Source of the DNA: Dryocosmus kuriphilus
Lineage: Eukaryota; Arthropoda; Insecta; Hymenoptera; Cynipidae
Length of the DNA stretch: 64,000 nt
Assembly: GCA_038277395.1 (NCBI GenBank)
Contig: CM076197.1
Location: 30,521,564 to 30,585,563, forward strand
Direction: 5' to 3'
The number at the start of each line of letters is the position of its first letter. Position 1 is the stretch's first letter. A model generated the notes under the pieces. That model was given only the letters and a program-made list of their open reading frames with translations, was not told the DNA's origin and made no database searches. Below are positions 38,232 to 47,933 of this stretch, in pieces. Made by a program: the position numbers and the translations under genes.

Positions 38232-39045
38232 ACAACAGAACTTACTACGTCCACGTCGTTGTTTCCGGGTAATGCTAAAAGTAAGGTTTTAAGAGCTTTT
38301 TAAACAGTTGTCCTTCATTTGACTTCTCTTTAAAAGACTTTTCTTGAATTTTGACCTTCAAATGACCTTGAGAATTTACTTGCAGGTCAAGATGGTAAAG
38401 GTGGTTCACATTTTTACATTCTATCGACTCGTTAAAAGCATCTTAAAGGTTTGCTATTCTCAGAACATCAATTAATTTCAAAAAAGGGCATATGACCGTT
38501 TTTTAAACACTTTACCTTGATATTTGACCTTTCTAAGGTCACAAAAGCAAATTTCTCATAAGACATTTTTGACGTGAAATTTTCCGCTCTTTTCAAAATA
38601 TACGGAGTTAGAAATAGGGGTTTCCATTTTAAAAAGTCATCTTGACAATCAAATGACCTTCAAATTTGACCTCAAGGTCAAAATTGATGGTACAGTCTTC
38701 TGTCCCCCTCGGTCCTGGTTAACCTTTCTCCGAACCATATTTTCGTAGATAAAGTATTTTAGAAGATATTTGGGGTGATAGATTAAAATGGGACACCGTG
38801 TATATAACATATATGTTAAAAGTATTAGAAGTTGTGAAATAAAAAAATAAAGCTCAGTACGAATAGTACAAAATTGATAAATAAAAGTATATTGGAAAAA
38901 AGGAATTATTGCAAGTTGAAAATTAATATTGTACAAACTATTAAGTCAGTTTAAAAAATAATTTTTGGCATTCAAAAAAATAGCATTCTCTTTAAATAAT
39001 AAAAAAATTTGTAATAACATAATACTAACAATAATATATCATCAA
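38145..39045 (-). repeat. Right arm of the ~900-bp inverted repeat (mate at 35576-36476)
   Basis: Reverse complement of the left arm, running from the 41-bp repeats, through gacaccgtgt at the transposon end (38801), to aataatatatcatcaaaactcc where inverted satellite B begins. Differences are scattered point changes and short homopolymer indels. Confidence 0.93.
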
Positions 39046-40285
39046 AACTCCCGGAACTCTCAAAATTTTGAAATTCGTAATTTTTTGGTAACTTTAGAGT
39101 CCCGTAGCTTTTTGGTTTTTGAGTTGATTGAAAAATGGTATAGGTTCGATAGAACTCTTTGGGGGAGGAACAGAACTCTCATCAGAACTCCGGGAACTCT
39201 CAAAATTTTGAAATTCGAAATTTTTTGGTAACTTTAGAGTCCCGTAGCTTTTTGGTTTTTGAGTTGATCGAAAAATGGTATAGGACTTCTCGATAGAACT
39301 CTTTGGGGGAGGAACAGAACTGTCAGCAGAACTCCCGGAACTCTCAAAATTTTGAAATTCGAAATTTTTTGGTAACTTTAGAGTCCCGTAGCTTTTTGGT
39401 TTTTGAGTTGATCGAAAAATGGTATAGGACTTTTCGATAGAGCTCTTTGGGGGAGGAACAGAACTCTCATCAGAACTCCCGGAACTCTCAAAATTTTGAA
39501 ATTCGAAATTTTTTGGTAACTTTAGAGTCCCGTAGCTTTTTGGTTTTTGAGTCGATCGAAAAATGCTATAGGACTTCTCGATAGAACTCTTTGAGGGAGG
39601 AACAGAACTCTCATCAGAACTCCCGGAACTCTCAAAATTTTGAAATTCGAATTTTTTGGTAACTTCAGAGTCCCGTAGCTTTTTGGTTTTTGAGTTGATC
39701 GAAAAATGGTATAGGACTTTTCGATAGAGCTCTTTGGGGGAGGAACAGAACTCTCATCAGAACTCCCGGAACTCTCAAAATTTTGAAATTCGAAACTTTT
39801 TGGTAACTTTAGAGTCCCGTAGCTTTTTGGTTTTTGAGTCGATCGAAAAATGCTATAGGACTTCTCGATAGAACTCTTTGGGGGAGGAACAGAACTCTCA
39901 TCAGAACTCCCGGAACTCTCAAAATTTTTAAATTCGAAATTTTTTGGTAACTTCAGAGTCCCGTAGCTTTTTGGACTTTTTTTTGAGTTGATCGAAAAAT
40001 GGTATAGGACTTTTTGGTTTTTTCGATCGAAAGAGCTCTTTGGGGGAGGAACAGAACTCTCATCAGAACTCCCGGAACTCTCAAAATTTTGAAATTCGAA
40101 ATTTTTTGGTAACTTTAAGAGTCCCGTAGCTTTTTGGTTTTTGAGTTGATCGAAATTTTTTTGGTAACTTTAAGAGTCCCGTAGCTTTTTGGTTTTTGTG
40201 TTGAAGCGAAAAATGGTATGGGACTTTTCGATAGAACTCTTTGGGGGAGGAACAGAACTCTCAGCAGAACTCCTGGAACTTTTGA
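39046..40285 (-). repeat. Inverted satellite B: about 8-9 diverged 144-bp copies
   Basis: The reverse complement of satellite B (ggaactctcaaaattttgaa, gtcccgtagctttttggttt). The first monomer next to the palindrome carries the variant aaattcgtaattttttgg, the mirror of the last left-hand monomer, which reads aaaaaattacgaattt. Copies diverge outward, and 39960-40200 holds scrambled partial monomers with duplicated tttttggttttt blocks. Confidence 0.95.
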
Positions 40286-40720
40286 AGACAAATTTCCCAT
40301 ATGATATTATAATCTTCAAAATGCTGTAATTTTTTGGATTTTGAATTTTTCGAAATTTCTTTTTTGTAGAACTCTAGAACTCTTTAAAGTATAAAAAATG
40401 GCGCGAAGAAACATTAGTTTTTGAAAAAGTGGGGGGATATGTATTTTTTTCAAAAATTTTTTTTGGGGGTAATTTCGCCGGAACTATTTTTGAAAAGCAT
40501 CACGAACTCTAGAACTATGCTAATTCTTCTCAGAACTCCGAAAAAAAATTCACTTTTTCAAAAGTGAGGGGGAGCGTGAAGTTAGCCCCCCATTTTTAAA
40601 AATTGACATTTTCACCCTTCAAAGGTCAGAAATATTTCTAAAACCTGTCAGGAACTCTAGAACTATTGAAGAGGAACTCAGAACTAAAAAAAAAATTTGA
40701 ATTTGTAATAGTGGGGCTGG
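40286..40720 (-). repeat. Decayed satellite B-like units at the outer border
   Basis: gaactctagaact recurs at 40369, 40504 and 40652, spaced 135 and 148 bp, close to the 144-bp period. Each is followed or preceded by g-rich blocks (ggggggatatg, tttgggggtaatt, gagggggagcg) and ggaactnt motifs like those of the satellite. These look like very old monomers or the ancestral sequence from which the satellite grew. Confidence 0.6.
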
Positions 40721-41599
40721 AACTTCACAGAGATAGAAATGGAACGATGGTTTCGCAAAACCGCTCCGAATCACTGCCGGGGAACGGGCATGCATCAGTA
40801 TCGAATAGGCGCATTTAATTTTAATTATTCCTTTGAAAGGAGTATCCAGGTGGACTAAATGCTCAAGGTTTTTCAACATTCAATAATTCTAAATAAAGCA
40901 CTTATTAAAACTTAACCTTCTCACAAACACCGATATTCAGGCTTGCATATTCCCGAATCGGGAGGTGTCACTTTGTGCCTCGCAGGGGTGTACGTTCTAT
41001 TTCAACCAGGGACCACATCTGGAAGTCGAAAATGAACACTTTCTTGCATGAGATAATTTGACAATATCTCCACTTCGGAAATTGGCAGGTACATTTATTT
41101 TTAACTCACTACCGAGAACAGATGAGGTAAAATCAATGTTGAATTATCAACCAGGCATCAGATCTGGAAACCACTCAACTTGATTAAAATCAATTTAAAT
41201 TCCAAGAATACTGAATTAAAGTGAGTCCTACTATTCATTTCATGGGTCCGAAAGCCCTAAGGCCGTAAGTTGCCCAGCATGGGATTTCGGATTTAGAAAT
41301 CGATATTTAAATATCTGAATTAAAGAAGAACATAAAATAGAAGCCTACTGTCAAGTAAACTGTTAAGTTATTTAAAAAATTGTAGTGCATTTGGATCGGA
41401 AAGTAAAATAAAATTTTGTTCTAGATATGGTACTCAAGTTTGGACAAAACGCAGTTTTATTTAAAGTGTGAGTAGAGGAAAAGTGAAATTTGAATACGAC
41501 TCTTAGATGTTCAAAGATAATGTAAGAGTACGATTTGAGTCGGGAAATTTGACTGAAAACAAGAACACGGCTATCACTTTGTTGTAGTACCAACCCTGC
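40721..41599. other. Unassigned sequence
   Basis: No reading frame with a recognisable domain and no clear repeat. Two loosely similar blocks containing accaggnancanatctggaa occur near 41010 and 41155. Confidence 0.5.
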
Positions 41600-41935
41600 T
41601 AAAAATTCCGGACAAATTCCAGATTTCGAAAGTTGCCCGAAACTGTCCGATTCGTAGTCCGGTTTTTGTCGTGGAATTTTATCCGATCGTGTCCGAAATT
41701 TTTCTGGTTGTGTAGGAAATTTATCCGGAATTTGTCCGGTTCAACGATCACCAAATTTAATTTAATGATCGTTGAAATTTGGTGATCGTTAAACCGGAAA
41801 AATTCCGGATATGACCGGATAAATTTCATACACAACCAGGCAAATTTCGGACATGATCGGATAAAATTCCGCGTCAAAAACCGGACTACGAATCGGACAG
41901 TTTCGGACAACTTTCAGAATCCGGAGTTGTCCGGG
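41600..41935. repeat. ~330-bp foldback palindrome, TCCGG-rich
   Basis: The left half (aaagttgcccgaaactgtcc at about 41629 to ttgtccggttcaacgatcac) is mirrored by the right half (gtgatcgttaaaccgg to cagtttcggacaacttt near 41920) around a centre near 41765. The pairing is imperfect but spans about 150 bp on each side. No coding capacity. Its form fits a foldback or MITE-type element. Confidence 0.82.
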
Positions 41936-42215
41936 ACGTCATCTGGTTTTTGTCATCCGGATTCTATCCGGTATTGTCCGAAATTTGTCCGGGCGAAGGA
42001 GCACGAATATCATCCGGTAGAATCGGAAAGTTGTACGGTCTGACGGATTCGATCAATCCGGGTTAGGTCCGGTTGAGTCTTTCCTTTGTGCGGTCTGAAG
42101 AATGCGATAAATTCAAACAGTAAACGCATGAATGATATTATATGCAAAAAAAAATAGTTTTATATATTATGACTGCGCTTAAATTATGTTTTAAGCTACA
42201 CAATTGCACAAACAC

Positions 42216-42220
<5 letters not shown>
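41936..42220. other. TCCGG-rich flank of the palindrome, then AT-rich DNA
   Basis: 41936-42080 repeats short tccgg, gtccga and atccgg motifs like those in the palindrome and in the 43.0-43.9 kb repeats. No gene is seen. Confidence 0.5.

Positions 42221-42272
<52 letters not shown>
42221..42272. repeat. (TA)26 microsatellite
   Basis: 52 bp of uninterrupted alternating ta. Confidence 0.97.
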
Positions 42273-42275
<3 letters not shown>

Positions 42276-42290
42276 GTACGCTTAATTAAC

Positions 42291-42396
42291 ATGAAAAATC
42301 GCACTCAGTGAGGATCGAACCCTGCCTAACATACCTAAAACTATACCTAACTATAAATATAACGCACGCCTTAGCCGACTAAGCTATCGGACCGCT
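42291..42396 (-). pseudogene. tRNA-like relic with Pol III A and B boxes (SINE-like)
   Basis: On the minus strand, TAGCTTAGTCGG (42386-42375) is an A box and GTTCGATCC (42320-42312) is a B box, separated by 54 nt. A TTTTT run at about 42295 follows, as a Pol III terminator would. The seven bases before the A box (GGTCCGA) do not pair with the sequence after the T arm, and the T stem is imperfect, so it is not a working tRNA. It is probably a tRNA-derived SINE head or a tRNA pseudogene. The (TA)26 tract lies about 20 bp downstream in that orientation. Confidence 0.55.
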
Positions 42397-42479
42397 TGAA
42401 CTTTCTTGACAAAAACAAAGCCAACGGGTTTCCTTGAAAAAGCCAGGGACGAGGGATGAATACATATTTGCACATACTT

Positions 42480-42790
42480 GGAAGCTCGAAATGTTTTTAG
42501 AAGTTTCCAAATTTCCAAAATTCTTCGACATTTACAAAATTAACAAACTTCTAAACAAATTTCAAAATTACAAAAATTCCAATATTGTCTCAAATTTTCA
42601 AAATTTTCAAAATTACCAAAGTTTTCAAAATTACCAAAATTTCCAAAATTTCAAAAATTACCAAACTTCACAAAAATTTTCAAAATTGACAAAATTCTCA
42701 AAATTTTTGAAATTTTTGAAAATTTTGGAAATTTTAAAATTTTTTGGAAATTTGAATGATTTTTGAAAAATTTTAAAAATATTTTTAAAA
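42480..42790. repeat. Cryptically simple CAAAATTTC-type sequence
   Basis: Short variants of ttccaaaatttncaaaatt repeat with irregular 9-18-bp spacing. The plus-strand frame over it (42434-42766) is only a translation of the simple sequence, rich in Asn, Phe, Gln and Lys. Confidence 0.75.
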
Positions 42791-43019
42791 ATTGTAAGAT
42801 TTCATTAAATCAGATTAAACTTACAATCGCAAGTATAAAATTATTTTGAAATATTGCAGAAATATTTGTACAACATGAATGAAATGTTGTATTTTAAACA
42901 TTTCACCAACACTTATCATGTAATATTATGTAATATTCTTACTGAAACATATTCCTATGAATGTTTTAGTTAGAATATTTCAGAAAGATTCATAATAATG
43001 TAACATACATTTTTTGGAA

Positions 43020-43860
43020 ATGTAGACCGGATAGATTCCGTATTCTACCAGACTAATTTCCGTTTTCACTTTAATTCAAATAATTTCTCTTTCTGAATTT
43101 AGGATCAACTTCGAACTGTTTCGGATTCATTCCCGACTCGAAGGTTTTGACTGGATAGATTCCGGATCCCACCGGACTACTTTCCGTTTTCACTTTAATT
43201 AAACGTAACAATATGTAATACTTATTATTGTGTGCATTAGAATCACGGATCATTCATCCATGATCATTTTTTCTCACTCTTGTGATTCACTAGTTAAGAC
43301 TGTTTTGGAATGACTTGCAACAAAAACTGTATTTTCAAAGACACGACAAATAAGGATTACGAATTTATTTCGGATTCAACCGGACCACTTTCCGTTTGCA
43401 CTTTAATTCAAATAATTTCTCGTTTTTAATCCCGGATAAACTGCGGACTTTTTCGGACTGATTCCGGACTCCATGTGTTCGATCGGCCAGATTCCGGATA
43501 CCGCCGGACTCCTTTCCATTTTCACTTAAACTAAAACAACTGTTGTTTATGAAATTTGTATCTACTTCGCACTGTTTCATATTGATTCCGGACTCCAAGT
43601 TTTTGCCCGATCAGATTCCGGATTCCATCAGAATACTTTCCGTTTTTACTTTAATTCAAATAATTTCTGTTCCTGAATTCAGGATCAACTTTGGACTGTT
43701 TCGCATTGATTCCGGATTCGACGCTTTTGACCCGACGGATTCCGGATTGAACCGGAGTAATTTCAGATGGTTTTCGTACGGTTTTCGGATTGAACCGGAC
43801 ATGTTTCGGAAAAAAAACCATGGCTCGGACTGATTTCGGGCGTTTTCGGACGAAGTTAGG
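43020..43860. repeat. Five or more diverged copies of a ~123-bp tandem repeat
   Basis: The block ttccgttttcactttaattc recurs at about 43058, 43181, 43389, 43510 and 43638, each followed by caaataatttct and a gattccgga-rich part. Typical spacing is 120-128 bp, with one larger step of about 208. The tccgga content is shared with 41.6-42.1 kb, which suggests the two flank one decayed element. Confidence 0.75.
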
Positions 43861-43926
43861 AATCCGAAATTCGTAAAACTCTCTGCGCTCTTGTGTTCTC
43901 ACAATTCCCATTTAACTTAGAACGAA

Positions 43927-44237
43927 ATGCACGTTCAAATGAGTCAGAATCGTTTGCGTTTATCTTTCATAGAGTCGTCAGTCTTTGTTGAACCGGGATT
44001 TACAGAAAACTATATATCAAAAAAATTCCTTATTGAAAATTATTTCACGTTTCATGATATACGGATAAAAAAGAGCATTGTCACTTACACAATTGGAAAT
44101 GAAAAACGTATCCTTATTGATAGTGTTGCCTTATTAGTCAGATTTAGCTGAAGGATAGTAAGGGCCAATTTAACGTCCTACCAACGCTTGTTCCGGTCTG
44201 TCTTATCGGCCTCAATTTGTTGTACAGGACACAGTAA
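43927..44237 (+). pseudogene. Retropepsin-like fragment 1
   Basis: A 74-codon frame contains SSVFVEPGFTENYISKKFL, which aligns in form with the active-site loop of retroviral-type aspartic proteases, but the catalytic Asp position reads Glu (VEPG). It continues with ENYFTFHDIRIKKSIVTYT. After a frameshift near 44155 the segment VLPTLVPVCLIGLNLLYRTQ resembles the conserved hydrophobic Ile-Gly block near the end of such proteases. A stop follows at 44235. It is clearly related to the fragment at 46952-47225, with even the DNA after the stop similar. Family knowledge suggests a decayed retroelement protease. Confidence 0.55.
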
Positions 44238-44444
44238 ATACAGGTCGAACGAATGCTCTCAGCAATTATCAATGTTAATGAGAAACGTTAAAATGCTACA
44301 TAACTGTTACTAAAAATTAACTTATCGTTGGGGTAAAATCGATAATTAGAATCCAAAATTACCCGAGTCATCAACTCACTGAAATTGTATAAAAAATAAT
44401 CCTCTAGACCTCGGACCAATGACAAAAATAGATAACGTTATAGA

Positions 44445-45725
44445 ATTTGATAATGTTACACAATTATAGTTCTTCAAAAGGGTGGCAGCCCGATGGGCCC
44501 AAAAGTGCAGGACGTCTTTACGACATCTTAACGACATATTTACGACGTCGCGAAGACGTCCTATGTCCGTGTCGTAAAGATGACGTAAAGACATCTTTGT
44601 GACATTACAATGTCTTAAAGGTGTCTTAAAGATATCTTTACGACGCGGACATAGGACGTCTTCGCGACGTCGTAAAGATGTCGTTAAGATGTCGTAAATA
44701 CGTCCTGCACTTTTGGGCCCGCCGTGCTGCCACCCTTTTGAAGAACTAAAATAGTGTAACATTGTCAAAGAAATAACCATATTTATTTTAACCAATTACA
44801 TCATCCTTTTGGAATTATAAACAATTATGTTATCCACAATTCCTTTTACTGATATAGTTCCATTTTGTGCTTGAGCAAGGATTCGTGCCCATTCTAAGCT
44901 TTTACTGCCATCTCCCAGTGGGCAAAAAATACATGACGTCTTTACGACATCTTAATGATATATTTACGACATCGCGAAGACGTCCTATGTCCGTGTCGCA
45001 AAGATGACGTGAAGACATCTTTGTGACATTACAATGTCTTAAAGGTGGCTTAAAGATATCTTTACGACGCGGACATAGGACGTCTTCGCGACGTCGTAAA
45101 GATGTCGTTAAGATGTCGTAAAGACGTCCTGCACTTTTGGGCCCGCCGTGCTGCCACCCTTTTGAAGAACTAAAATAGTGTAACATTATCAAAGAAATAA
45201 CCATAGTTATTTTAACCAATTACATCATCCTTTTGGAATTATAAACAATTATGTTATCCACAATTCCTTTTACTGATATAGTTCAATTTTGTGCTTGAGA
45301 AAGGATTCGTGCCCATTCTAAGCTTTTACTGCCATCTCCCAGTGGGCAAAAAATACATGACGTCTTTACGACATCTTAACGATATATTTACGACGTCGCG
45401 AAGACGTCCTATGTCCGTGTCGTAAAGATGACGTGAAGACATCTTTGTGACATTACAATGTCTTAAAGGTGTCTTAAAGATATCTTTACGACGCGGACAT
45501 AGGACGTCTTCGCGACGTCGTAAAGATGTCGTTAAGATGTCGTAAAGACGTCATGCATTTTTGTGCCCACTGAGAGATGTCAGTAAAAGCTTAGCATGGG
45601 CACGAATCCTTTCTCAAGCACGAAATAGAACTATATCAATAAAAGGAATCGTGGATAACCTAATTGTTTATAATTCCAAAAGGATAAATGTAATTGGTTA
45701 AAATAAGTAAGGTAATTAATTTCTC
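44445..45725. mobile_element. Nested palindromic MITE cluster with 424-bp period
   Basis: Three hairpin cores contain gacgtctttacgacatctta and its mirror, about 260 bp each, centred near 44600, 45020 and 45450. Units 1 and 2 end in tttgggcccgccgtgctgcc, with landmarks at 44701 and 45125. Unit 3 ends in a different border, tgcatttttgtgcccactga at about 45553. Unit 1 begins with the mirror of the first border, units 2 and 3 with the mirror of the second. The spacer aaccaattacatcatccttt to the core also appears inverted at 45560-45720, forming an outer pair of about 160 bp. There is no coding capacity, so the elements would depend on an outside transposase. Confidence 0.85.
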
Positions 45726-45843
45726 TTATTATGATAGCTCCTTAAAAAAGTTACGCAACGCAGATAATAAACTCTATAACATTTTCTCACATTAATAAAA
45801 GATTCATGTCAAAAGAATTTATAACATAAGTAATATGATACCT
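45714..45843 (+). repeat. Dispersed ~130-bp repeat, copy 1
   Basis: Shares with copy 2 the ordered blocks attatgata.ctcctt, cacattaataaa, gattcatgtc and ataagtaatatgatacct. It abuts the outer end of the MITE cluster. Confidence 0.8.
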
Positions 45844-46920
45844 ACTCATGAGAATTAATTAACAGATTCAAACAATGAGATTATTTATACCAAGAACCCG
45901 ATGGCGTCCCTGATATCATATTCTGGTTATTCACAAAGATCACAGATGAGAAGTTTAGCACGGGCATGAACCAATGTAACGATCACGTACGTAGAATCTG
46001 ATTCCGAATATATGTAATATGATACCGTATGAGATCATTGGTTTAAACAAGTTCGCTCTGCTGGCTTAGAACCTCTCTTTTAAAAGAGACTCACCATTGG
46101 CTCTTGTAAAAGTGGCTTAGAAAGCTTAGAAAGTTGGTAATAGTAATCTGTAATTATGTAATTAGAAGCGTCCTTATACAACTACTTAATGTTTTTAATG
46201 TTCAGAGGTGTCTTTATTAACTATACTTATAAAAATAAGATTTTATTTCCTGAAAAGAACGGAGGAAGAAAATAATTTTTCAACTCATTTTCTTATGGGA
46301 ACTCAAGAATTTATTCTTAGTTCTTTTATGAATGTCAACAATTACTTCACTGAAATATATTAAGGTGGCTCATTCAAAAAAAAACTCTGGATCGTGAAGC
46401 ACAATGAACTCTAAAGGAGACAAAAATAACCTATTTCAAGACGAGAAATTGAAAATTCTAGGAGTGGAACTCCCAGTATGAATTCTCACTTTTACTTTAA
46501 TTGAAATAAAAAAGACATTATTTAAAAATTAACGTTAATAAAAGTATCCACTGGCAATTATTTTTTGAAAAATTGCGAAATTATTGAGTTTAGAAAAACG
46601 AAACTCAATTTTTATTTTAGCAAACTTTGCACATAGTTTACGCAAAATTAAGTTTCTCTTAGGGAAATCACAAAAAATAATTAAACCCTGGATAATATAA
46701 GTAAGAGCGATAAAAAATTAAAATACAAGAATTATGAATTTAGGAAAATCGCGTGAGAGGCATAATTCCGTCATTTAGTTTTGGATTGGAATATTCCAAA
46801 TAGAGACAATTGAAGTGAAATAATTGGAGCATAAATTGAATAATTGTTTCTAAAAAAAGTCAGTCTCTTTGCATTTAGGCACTTCTCTTTTAGCTTTCGT
46901 GAAACCCATTTAATCTCATA
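45844..46920. other. AT-rich sequence without a recognisable gene
   Basis: A partial echo of the dispersed repeat (atgtaatatgataccgt) is present near 46013. Nothing else assignable was seen. Confidence 0.5.
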
Positions 46921-46951
46921 ATGAAAGAACCTAAATTTCAATTTAATCGAT

Positions 46952-47225
46952 ATGAGAACTCAAGATATTGATGTAATTGTTGATATTGGATCTGTGGAAT
47001 GTCAATTATGAAGAATTTATTGTAGAGAATTATTTTCCAACAAAAGGATTAAGAATAAAGAAAAGTTTTGTTTTCACTAGTATGAATCAAGAACAAGTAA
47101 TTTTGAGTAGAATATCTTTTTTAATTATATTTGAGAATAAAGTTTCCTGGTTTGGATTTATTGGTCTACAAGGATTGGTGTCGACATGCATAATCGGAAC
47201 AAATTTCCTGACCAGAGCACAGTAA
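46952..47225 (+). pseudogene. Retropepsin-like fragment 2
   Basis: The first frame reads MRTQDIDVIVDIGSVEC, where VDIGS sits at the place of the DTG/S active-site motif of retroviral-type aspartic proteases. A frameshift near 46990 moves to the frame carrying NYEEFIVENYFPTKGLRIKK and later GLVSTCIIGTNFLTRAQ, which ends at a stop at 47223. Both blocks match fragment 1 at 43927-44237 in order and spacing. The two are diverged copies of one retroelement gene. No RT or integrase is found next to either copy. Confidence 0.55.
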
Positions 47226-47804
47226 ATCTGTCGAAAAGCCAATTTTTCATAGATCAATATCTATGAAATAGTACAAAACGATATAATTGAGTTAATAAAT
47301 GACTAATTATTATAAAATAAATTATCTGATACATTGTAGGTATCGGAAAATTTCGGAACTTGTAATAAAAAAACTTTACGTTTCTACTGACGGAAGTTTT
47401 ATACCATTATATGTAAGAGACAATCCGTTCCAATTTCGTAATTTTATAAAAAATTGCGGTACATTCAGTTGCAAATTTCGTAGATTCCATATATGGTTAC
47501 AAAAAAGTATCGTCAATTTTATAAAATTTGCCGCTACTTTTGTATAGTAACAACTACTTTTGTATAGTGACAACTTCTTCAAGAGAATACTTTTAACATT
47601 GTGGAATGCAAAATCAAGATAAGTTTGTCCGATATTTATGTTGGAAAATTGCTTGTGACTTAACTTTACCTACTTAATGCCACAACATTTTAATTTTATT
47701 ATTATTCATAATAATTAACTGACTGGGCATATACGATTTCATAATTAAACTTTAAGTGTATGTTAACATTGTTAACATTGTTTAAAATAGCTGAGTCAAT
47801 TTCT
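47226..47804. other. AT-rich sequence without a recognisable gene
   Basis: An 82-codon plus-strand frame at 47299-47547 shows no domain. A short duplication of caactacttttgtatagt occurs near 47530-47570. Confidence 0.45.
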
Positions 47805-47933
47805 CGTATTATGATACCTCCTTCAAAAAATTATAAAATTTTCGTAATGAATTCTATGAAATATTTTCACATTAATAAAGGATTCATGTCGAAGGAATTT
47901 ATAACGTAAGTAATATGATACCTCTGGTATATG
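47805..47933 (+). repeat. Dispersed ~130-bp repeat, copy 2
   Basis: tttctcgtattatgatacct through cacattaataaaggattc to gtaagtaatatgatacct matches copy 1 at 45714-45843 in the same orientation, about 2.1 kb away. Confidence 0.8.

Larger units (their letters stand above)
35816..38801 (+). mobile_element. Dead Tc1/mariner-superfamily transposon with ~660-bp terminal inverted repeats
   Basis: The left end acacggtgtcccattttaat at 35816 is matched by its reverse complement ending at 38801. The ends are flanked by TA-rich sequence consistent with TA target duplication, but the flanks are also mirror images, so a duplication cannot be proven. It encloses one plus-strand transposase pseudogene (37027-38080) and short internal repeats next to each arm. 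Terminal inverted repeats of this length are long for the superfamily. The inverted repeat continues past the ends, so these termini may not be the outermost limits of what was duplicated. Confidence 0.8.

Noticed and set aside
35816..38801. Simple insertion of the transposon into a pre-existing satellite array
   Set aside because: The satellite changes orientation across the element and the flanks outside its ends are inverted copies, which a simple insertion cannot produce.
42291..42396. Functional tRNA gene
   Set aside because: A and B boxes are present, but the acceptor and T stems do not pair properly, so only a tRNA-like relic is supported.
42434..42766. 110-codon Asn/Phe/Lys-rich frame as a gene
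   Set aside because: It translates a cryptically simple CAAAATTTC repeat.
44376..45219. Minus-strand 139- and 105-codon frames as paralogous genes
   Set aside because: They lie across the MITE hairpin cores and are identical only because the palindromic unit is duplicated.
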